From an uncultured Acidimicrobiaceae bacterium (GTDB lineage Bacteria; Actinomycetota; Acidimicrobiia; Acidimicrobiales; Microtrichaceae), in assembly GCA_937868025.1 (NCBI GenBank), contig CALMLJ010000191.1, forward strand, positions 1 through 20,773: 20,773 nt of DNA, given 5' to 3'. The notes beneath the pieces are model-generated. The model was given only the letters and a program-made list of their open reading frames with translations, had not been told where the DNA came from and ran no database searches. A program made the translations under genes and the position numbers. Below are positions 17,080-20,773 of this stretch, in pieces (positions within the stretch are counted from its first letter, which is position 1; each line of letters begins with the position of its first letter).

Positions 17080-17529
17080 TCACGTCACCTTCACCGTCGC
17101 TTTCATGCCCTGTTCGTAGTGCAACGGCACGTGGCACCCGATGAGGAACGTCCCGCCCTCATCGAATGTCGTTGTGATCTTGTCGGACGTGCCGGGCTTC
17201 ACAGTGACGGCGCTGTCGGCGCCCGAGTGATGCATGCCTCCCATGTCGCCCGAGTCAGTCGAGGTTGAGCTCATCATCTCCTGAGCGTGGTCCATCTGGG
17301 CCTGCTCATCGCCCACCAGCGCCTCGTGGGCGACGGTTCCCTGGTTGGTGAACTCGAAGGTGACCTCACGGCCCTTCGGGACGGTCACCTGGCTCGGCTC
17401 GTACTTGTTGTCGAGCATCGTGATCTTGACGACCAGCGCTGGTTCGCTGGGTGTCTTCGAGTCATCGCCGTTGGCACAGCCGGCAGCCACCAGGGCAGCC
17501 AGAACCAACACGCTGAGTACCTTGCGCAT
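17080..17529 (-). CDS. Cupredoxin-domain copper-binding lipoprotein
   Basis: A 149-residue secreted lipoprotein. The signal peptide ends in a lipobox at LVAAGC (cysteine 18). The cupredoxin fold then shows YEPSQVTVPKGREVTFEFTNQGTVAHEALV and a C-terminal GCHVPLHYEQGM. Histidine 68, cysteine 132, histidine 137 and methionine 142 match the ligand set of a type-1 (blue) copper site. A Met/His-rich insert (about residues 79-101, with MDH, DMGGMHH) sits between the two halves and may bind additional copper. A good AAGGAGAT site (plus 17534-17541) precedes the start. Last gene of the csoR operon; probable role is binding or electron transfer outside the membrane. Confidence 0.9.
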   Translation of the reverse strand: MRKVLSVLVLAALVAAGCANGDDSKTPSEPALVVKITMLDNKYEPSQVTVPKGREVTFEFTNQGTVAHEALVGDEQAQMDHAQEMMSSTSTDSGDMGGMHHSGADSAVTVKPGTSDKITTTFDEGGTFLIGCHVPLHYEQGMKATVKVT

Positions 17530-17575
17530 TCGTATCTCCTTGGTTCGTTCGTTGTCGTCTGGACGAGTGAGGTGT

Positions 17576-17911
17576 TCAGGCGATTCGAGGAACGGGAGGC
17601 TCGGGACCGCGAAGGGGCCCGATCGGAATGCGGAGTCCGGTGATCGAGGGGCGTTCGCCCATCGGTGCCTCGCGGCGCGCCGCCGACACGCTCATCTGGA
17701 GGACGGCATAGGCGCACGCCATCATGAGCATGGCCGCCGCCTCGGCGTGCGAGTGAGCGGGTCCCGACGATTTCATGTCGCCCATCGCGTGCGAGGTACT
17801 CCCGAGGCCCGGGAGGCCCTCGTGGCTCATGTTCGGGCCGCTGAGGCCGTGCATCAGGAACACACTGAGCACCAATCCAACGACCCCGAAGAATCGCAAT
17901 CGTCCGGTCAC
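17576..17911 (-). CDS. DUF6153-like small His/Met-rich membrane protein
   Basis: A 111-residue protein with an N-terminal hydrophobic segment (FFGVVGLVLSVFLMHGLSG), a His/Met-rich loop (MSHEG, STSHAMGDM, PAHSHAEAAAM) and a second hydrophobic stretch (AMLMMACAYAVLQM), ending in a Pro/Arg-rich tail. This matches my recollection of DUF6153, an actinobacterial family of unknown function seen in copper loci. Its ATG overlaps the CPH ATPase stop as ATGA. A copper-binding or chaperone role is inference from composition and neighbours. Confidence 0.75.
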   Translation of the reverse strand: MTGRLRFFGVVGLVLSVFLMHGLSGPNMSHEGLPGLGSTSHAMGDMKSSGPAHSHAEAAAMLMMACAYAVLQMSVSAARREAPMGERPSITGLRIPIGPLRGPEPPVPRIA

Positions 17912-20034
17912 GGCTGACCGTCAGAGGCGCCGGCCGTCGAGTCATCGGGTCGGAGCTCCACTCGGCGCAGCAGTTGAGCGTTCAGAGCTACGACCACGGT
18001 GGAGACGCTCATGAGGATCGCTCCGACTGCGGGCGACAGCGTCACTCCGGCGAACGCGAACACGCCCGCCGCCAACGGGATGGCGACGACGTTGTAGCCC
18101 GCACCCCACGTCAGGTTCTGGACCATCTTGCGGTAGCTGGCACGGCTCAGTCGGATCACGCCGATCACGCTGCGCGGGTCCGAGGAGGCCAGCACCACGC
18201 CTGCTGATTCGATCGCGACGTCCGTTCCGGCACCGATCGCCAAACCGACATCGGCCCGGGCCAGGGCCGGCGCATCGTTGACGCCGTCGCCGACCATGGC
18301 GACCTTCAGGCCCCGCGCCTGCAGGTCCGCAACCGCCTTGTCCTTGTCCTCTGGCAGCACCTCGGCGAACACTTCGTCGATACCGAGTTGCCCAGCGACC
18401 GCGTCCGCGACCTGTTTGGCATCGCCGGTGATCATCACCGAGCGCACACCGAGCCTCCGAAGACCATCGATCGCGGCTTTGGACTCGGGACGCACGACGT
18501 CCTCGAGCGCGAACGCGCCGACAATCTCCTCGCCGCGCACAACGTGCAGCACCGACGCGCCTCTGTTGCGCCAGGCATTCGTCTGCTCGGCCAAGTCATC
18601 CGGCTCGGTGAGGTGCTGCTCGCGGAGGAGCGCCGGCCCGCCAACGGACACCGTCATTCCGTCGACCGTGGCTTCGACACCGCGTCCGGTCAAGCTCCGC
18701 ACGTTGGTCCCCGTGCCGCGAGCGTCCGCCTCGTCCGCCTTGGCGACGATGGCGCGAGCGAGTGGATGCTCGCTCTCGGACTCGACCGCCGAGGCCAGCT
18801 GCAGCAGCTCGGTCTCACTGATTCCGGTGGACGCCAGGTCGGTGACCCGGTGCTGACCGAGCGTCAGTGTTCCGGTCTTGTCGAACAGGATCGCGTCGAT
18901 GGTCCGCATCCGCTCCAGCGCCAGGCGGCTCTTCACGAGGATCCCTGCCCGAGCCGACATGGAGGTCGACACCGCTATCGTCAACGGGATGGCGAGGCCC
19001 AGCGCATGGGGGCAGGCAATGACGAGGACCGTGACGGTTCTCTCGATCGCCGCGTTCGTGTCACCGAGCGCCATCCACGTGATGAAGGTCGCCAACCCCG
19101 AGAGGGCGGCCACGTAGAACAGGAGCGCGGCGAAGCGGTCGGCCAGGGCCTGGGCGCGGGACTGGGACTTCTGCGCCTCCTCGACGAGGCGTTGGATCCC
19201 AGCCAGGGCGGTGTCGTCACCGATGGCGTCGACGCGCACCCGGATCGACGAGTCCGTCGACACGGTTCCGGCCACGACACGATCCCCCGGCCTCTTCGCG
19301 ACCGGGCGGGATTCTCCGGTGATCATCGCCTCGTCGAGCTCCGCTTCCCCGTCGGTGATCTCGCCGTCAGCCGGAACCCTGGCGCCGGCCCGGACCAGCA
19401 CCACATCACCGACGCGCAGGTCCGAGATGGAGACCTGCTCCGGTTCGCCCGACGTGTCGATGCGCTCCGCGTCATCGGGCAGGAGTTCGGCCAATGCAGC
19501 CAACGCGCCCTGGGCCTGGCCGATGGCACGCATCTCCAACCAGTGGCCGAGCAGCATGATCGTCACCAGGGTCGCCAGCTCGAACCAGAGGTCGACATCG
19601 ATCCAGCCGATCTCGGTGGCGACCGACGCGCCGAACGCGACCAGCAGCCCCATCGAGATGAGCAGCATCATGCCGGGTTGCTTGGCCTTGATCTCCGACC
19701 AGCCGCCCTTCAAGAAGACAGGTCCTCCGTACAAGAAGACGGCCGTGCCGAAGATCGGAGCGATCCACCGGTGGCCCGGGACCATGGGCGCCGAGTAGTT
19801 GAGCAGATCCTGGAACATGTGGCTGTAGACCACCGCCGGGATCGTCATGGTCAGGCTCAGCCAGAACTTTCGTCGGAACATCGCGGCGTGGTCCCCGTGA
19901 CCTGCGTGTCCGGCATGACCTCCACCATCGTGGCCATCATGCTCGTGCTCGGTCTCGCCACTGCCCGGTTCCGATCCGATGGCTTGGTGATCGTGCCCAA
20001 CCTGGTGAACGTGCTCACTCGATGTTGCGGTCAT
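17908..20034 (-). CDS. copB: Copper-type P1B ATPase, CPH type (CopB-like)
   Basis: A 708-residue heavy-metal pump. The N-terminus has no CxxC HMA domain but is His-rich over about residues 8-50 (HVHQVGHDH, HEHDGHDGGGHAGHAGHGDH). The transmembrane motif is CPH in IACPHALGLAIPL, the signature of the CopB-like P1B-3 group, in contrast to the CPC pump in the left cluster. Other motifs are TGES, DKTGT, SEHP, GDGVNDAPAL and a C-terminal YNVVAIPLA...MSVSTVVVALNAQLL. Metal choice of CPH ATPases varies between Cu+ and Cu2+. The start overlaps the csoR stop as ATGA, so it is coupled to the sensor. Confidence 0.93.
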   Translation of the reverse strand: MTATSSEHVHQVGHDHQAIGSEPGSGETEHEHDGHDGGGHAGHAGHGDHAAMFRRKFWLSLTMTIPAVVYSHMFQDLLNYSAPMVPGHRWIAPIFGTAVFLYGGPVFLKGGWSEIKAKQPGMMLLISMGLLVAFGASVATEIGWIDVDLWFELATLVTIMLLGHWLEMRAIGQAQGALAALAELLPDDAERIDTSGEPEQVSISDLRVGDVVLVRAGARVPADGEITDGEAELDEAMITGESRPVAKRPGDRVVAGTVSTDSSIRVRVDAIGDDTALAGIQRLVEEAQKSQSRAQALADRFAALLFYVAALSGLATFITWMALGDTNAAIERTVTVLVIACPHALGLAIPLTIAVSTSMSARAGILVKSRLALERMRTIDAILFDKTGTLTLGQHRVTDLASTGISETELLQLASAVESESEHPLARAIVAKADEADARGTGTNVRSLTGRGVEATVDGMTVSVGGPALLREQHLTEPDDLAEQTNAWRNRGASVLHVVRGEEIVGAFALEDVVRPESKAAIDGLRRLGVRSVMITGDAKQVADAVAGQLGIDEVFAEVLPEDKDKAVADLQARGLKVAMVGDGVNDAPALARADVGLAIGAGTDVAIESAGVVLASSDPRSVIGVIRLSRASYRKMVQNLTWGAGYNVVAIPLAAGVFAFAGVTLSPAVGAILMSVSTVVVALNAQLLRRVELRPDDSTAGASDGQP

Positions 20035-20312
20035 GACTTGACCAGCCTCTCGATGGCGGTGGCGGCCTCGTCGAGCTTGGCCTGACCACCATCCTCGTCG
20101 CTCCTCACCGCATCGGCCACGCAGTGGTCGAGATGCTCGCGAAACAGGCTGAGGGCGACCCGCTCCAAACCCTTCTTCACGGCACTCACCTGGTCGAGCA
20201 CGTCAATGCAGTACCGATCGTCCTCGATCATCTTGGCGATGCCGCGGACCTGGCCCTCGATTCGGGCGAGGCGCTTGAGCAGTGCTTCCTTGTCGTTCTC
20301 GTATCCAGGCAT
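20031..20312 (-). CDS. csoR: CsoR-family copper-sensing repressor
   Basis: A 93-residue all-helical repressor of the DUF156 family, with RLARIEGQVRGIAKMIEDDRYCIDVLDQVSAVKKGL. Cysteine 35, histidine 60 and cysteine 64 match the C-H-C ligand set of Cu(I)-sensing CsoR, rather than the histidine-rich set of nickel/cobalt RcnR proteins. It should release the operator when Cu(I) binds. The start has AGGAGG at plus 20318-20323. First gene of an operon with the CPH ATPase, DUF6153 protein and cupredoxin, preceded by two matching operators, so it is probably self-regulated. Confidence 0.94.
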   Translation of the reverse strand: MPGYENDKEALLKRLARIEGQVRGIAKMIEDDRYCIDVLDQVSAVKKGLERVALSLFREHLDHCVADAVRSDEDGGQAKLDEAATAIERLVKS

Positions 20313-20322
20313 GTGATCCTCC

Positions 20323-20341
20323 TATACCCCCCTGGGGTATA
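20323..20341. promoter_or_regulatory. csoR operator: CsoR operator 1 (downstream)
   Basis: TATACCCC and GGGGTATA arms with a 3-base spacer form the A/T-flanked G-C palindrome typical of CsoR sites. It overlaps the AGGAGG of csoR by one base and lies around the expected transcript start, so it could block both transcription and translation. Confidence 0.8.
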
Positions 20342-20346
20342 GGAGG

Positions 20347-20375
20347 AAGATACCCCCTTGGGGGTATACACGCAA
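20347..20375 (-). promoter_or_regulatory. csoR promoter: Candidate csoR-operon promoter
   Basis: Read on the minus strand, TTGCGT (plus 20370-20375) and TATCTT (plus 20347-20352) are separated by exactly 17 bases, a standard -35/-10 spacing. The spacer is almost entirely the second CsoR operator. Predicted transcription would start near 20340. The -35 match is partial. Confidence 0.6.
20350..20367. promoter_or_regulatory. csoR operator: CsoR operator 2 (promoter-spacer)
   Basis: A perfect 18-bp palindrome, ATACCCCC-TT-GGGGGTAT, centred between the candidate -35 and -10 elements, a place where bound CsoR would block RNA polymerase. Its centre is about 26-27 bases from operator 1. Confidence 0.85.
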
Positions 20376-20423
20376 GGCCGAATGACCCTCGACCAGATGC
20401 ACGCGAGGTGGAGCGTCCCGCGC

Positions 20424-20773
20424 TCACGCGGCTGGTGGTTTCGCGTGCTGGTGGCGATGCCCCGAGTCGCTGACGTGTGCGTGCGCATGGGTGAGGAGCT
20501 CGTGAGCATGGACGTGGGAGTGCCACCCACCCGACTCCGAATCCGAGTGCAGGTGATCGTGGTGGCCGTCGTCATGGCGGTGACGGTGGTTGTGCTCGAC
20601 GGGCTGATGGGTGTGGGAGTGGACGTGGTGCTCGAACACCATGAGTGCCACACCCCCGGCCATCAACAGTGCGGCGATCCCTTCGTGCCATCCAAGCCGC
20701 TCGGAGAGGAGCGGGACTGCGAGCACGGCGCCGAAGAACGGTCCGGTGGCGAACAGTGCCGACTCCCGCGCCG
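20424..20773 (-). CDS. EamA/DMT-family transporter, C-terminal part with His-rich tail (truncated by window edge)
   Basis: The frame is open to the right window edge, so the start lies outside; the ATG at 20726 is internal. The visible part begins ARESALFATGPFFGAVLAVPLLSERLGW and continues into a last helix (AALLMAGGVALMVFEHH), the end of an EamA-domain drug/metabolite transporter. A tail of about 65 residues follows, very rich in histidine (HVHSHTHQ, NHRHRHDDGHHDHLHSD, HSHVHAHELLTHAHAH, GHRHQH), which suggests metal binding on the cytoplasmic or membrane face. I recall DMT proteins with similar tails near metal-resistance genes. It is on the same strand as, and upstream of, csoR; an independent promoter for csoR lies between them. 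Confidence 0.8.
   Translation of the reverse strand, partial: ARESALFATGPFFGAVLAVPLLSERLGWHEGIAALLMAGGVALMVFEHHVHSHTHQPVEHNHRHRHDDGHHDHLHSDSESGGWHSHVHAHELLTHAHAHVSDSGHRHQHAKPPAA

Noticed and set aside
18388..20085. Long plus-strand open frame of 565 codons opposite the CPH ATPase
   Set aside because: Same reasoning: it mirrors conserved ATPase sequence and shows no domain of its own.

Overview
The window is high-GC DNA with dense, mostly overlapping genes. The gene families present are a CsoR-type copper sensor, a large ATP-binding LuxR (LAL) regulator, SHOCT and DUF6153 small membrane proteins and a MOB-F (TrwC/TraI-like) relaxase. This mix suggests an actinobacterium, possibly a non-model lineage such as Acidimicrobiia, but sequence alone does not fix the taxon. 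The relaxase at the left edge suggests a conjugative or mobilizable element (plasmid or ICE) carrying a metal-resistance and redox cargo.

Layout. (1) Positions 2-2146 (+) hold the C-terminal part of a conjugative relaxase-helicase, cut by the window edge. (2) A tightly packed minus-strand cluster runs from 9063 down to 2253: a four-helix membrane protein, a PNPOx-fold flavoprotein, a thioredoxin-reductase-like FAD enzyme, an MDR-type quinone oxidoreductase, an anchored extracytoplasmic protein with duplicated HxHP motifs, a CPC-type Cu+ ATPase (CopA-like) and a DUF3703 protein. Overlapping or nearly touching stops and starts suggest one transcript. (3) A LAL regulator (9119-12064, +) diverges from this cluster across 55 bp. 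(4) Downstream on the plus strand lie a compact carotenoid-oxygenase-family protein, an unusual in-frame fusion of a DHA2-type MFS transporter with an alpha/beta hydrolase, a small exported protein, a DUF1232 protein and a SHOCT protein. (5) A second minus-strand copper operon runs from 20312 down to 17080: csoR, a CPH-type ATPase (CopB-like), a DUF6153 protein and a cupredoxin lipoprotein. It is preceded by two palindromic CsoR-type operators; one fills the 17-bp spacer of a recognisable promoter. (6) The right edge holds the C-terminus of an EamA/DMT transporter with a His-rich tail.

How the parts may work together. CsoR would derepress the right-hand operon when Cu(I) rises. The CPH ATPase would move copper out of the cytoplasm, and the cupredoxin and His/Met-rich membrane protein would handle it outside. 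The left cluster adds a CPC ATPase plus several reductases and may be controlled by the adjacent LAL protein. A similar 17-bp element lies upstream of that cluster and upstream of the carotenoid-oxygenase gene, each copy on the strand of the gene it precedes. The most unusual items are the MFS-lipobox-hydrolase fusion, the duplicated HxHP protein, the copper/redox cluster as a unit, and the possible LAL regulatory element. I see no rRNA, tRNA, CRISPR array or insertion sequence.
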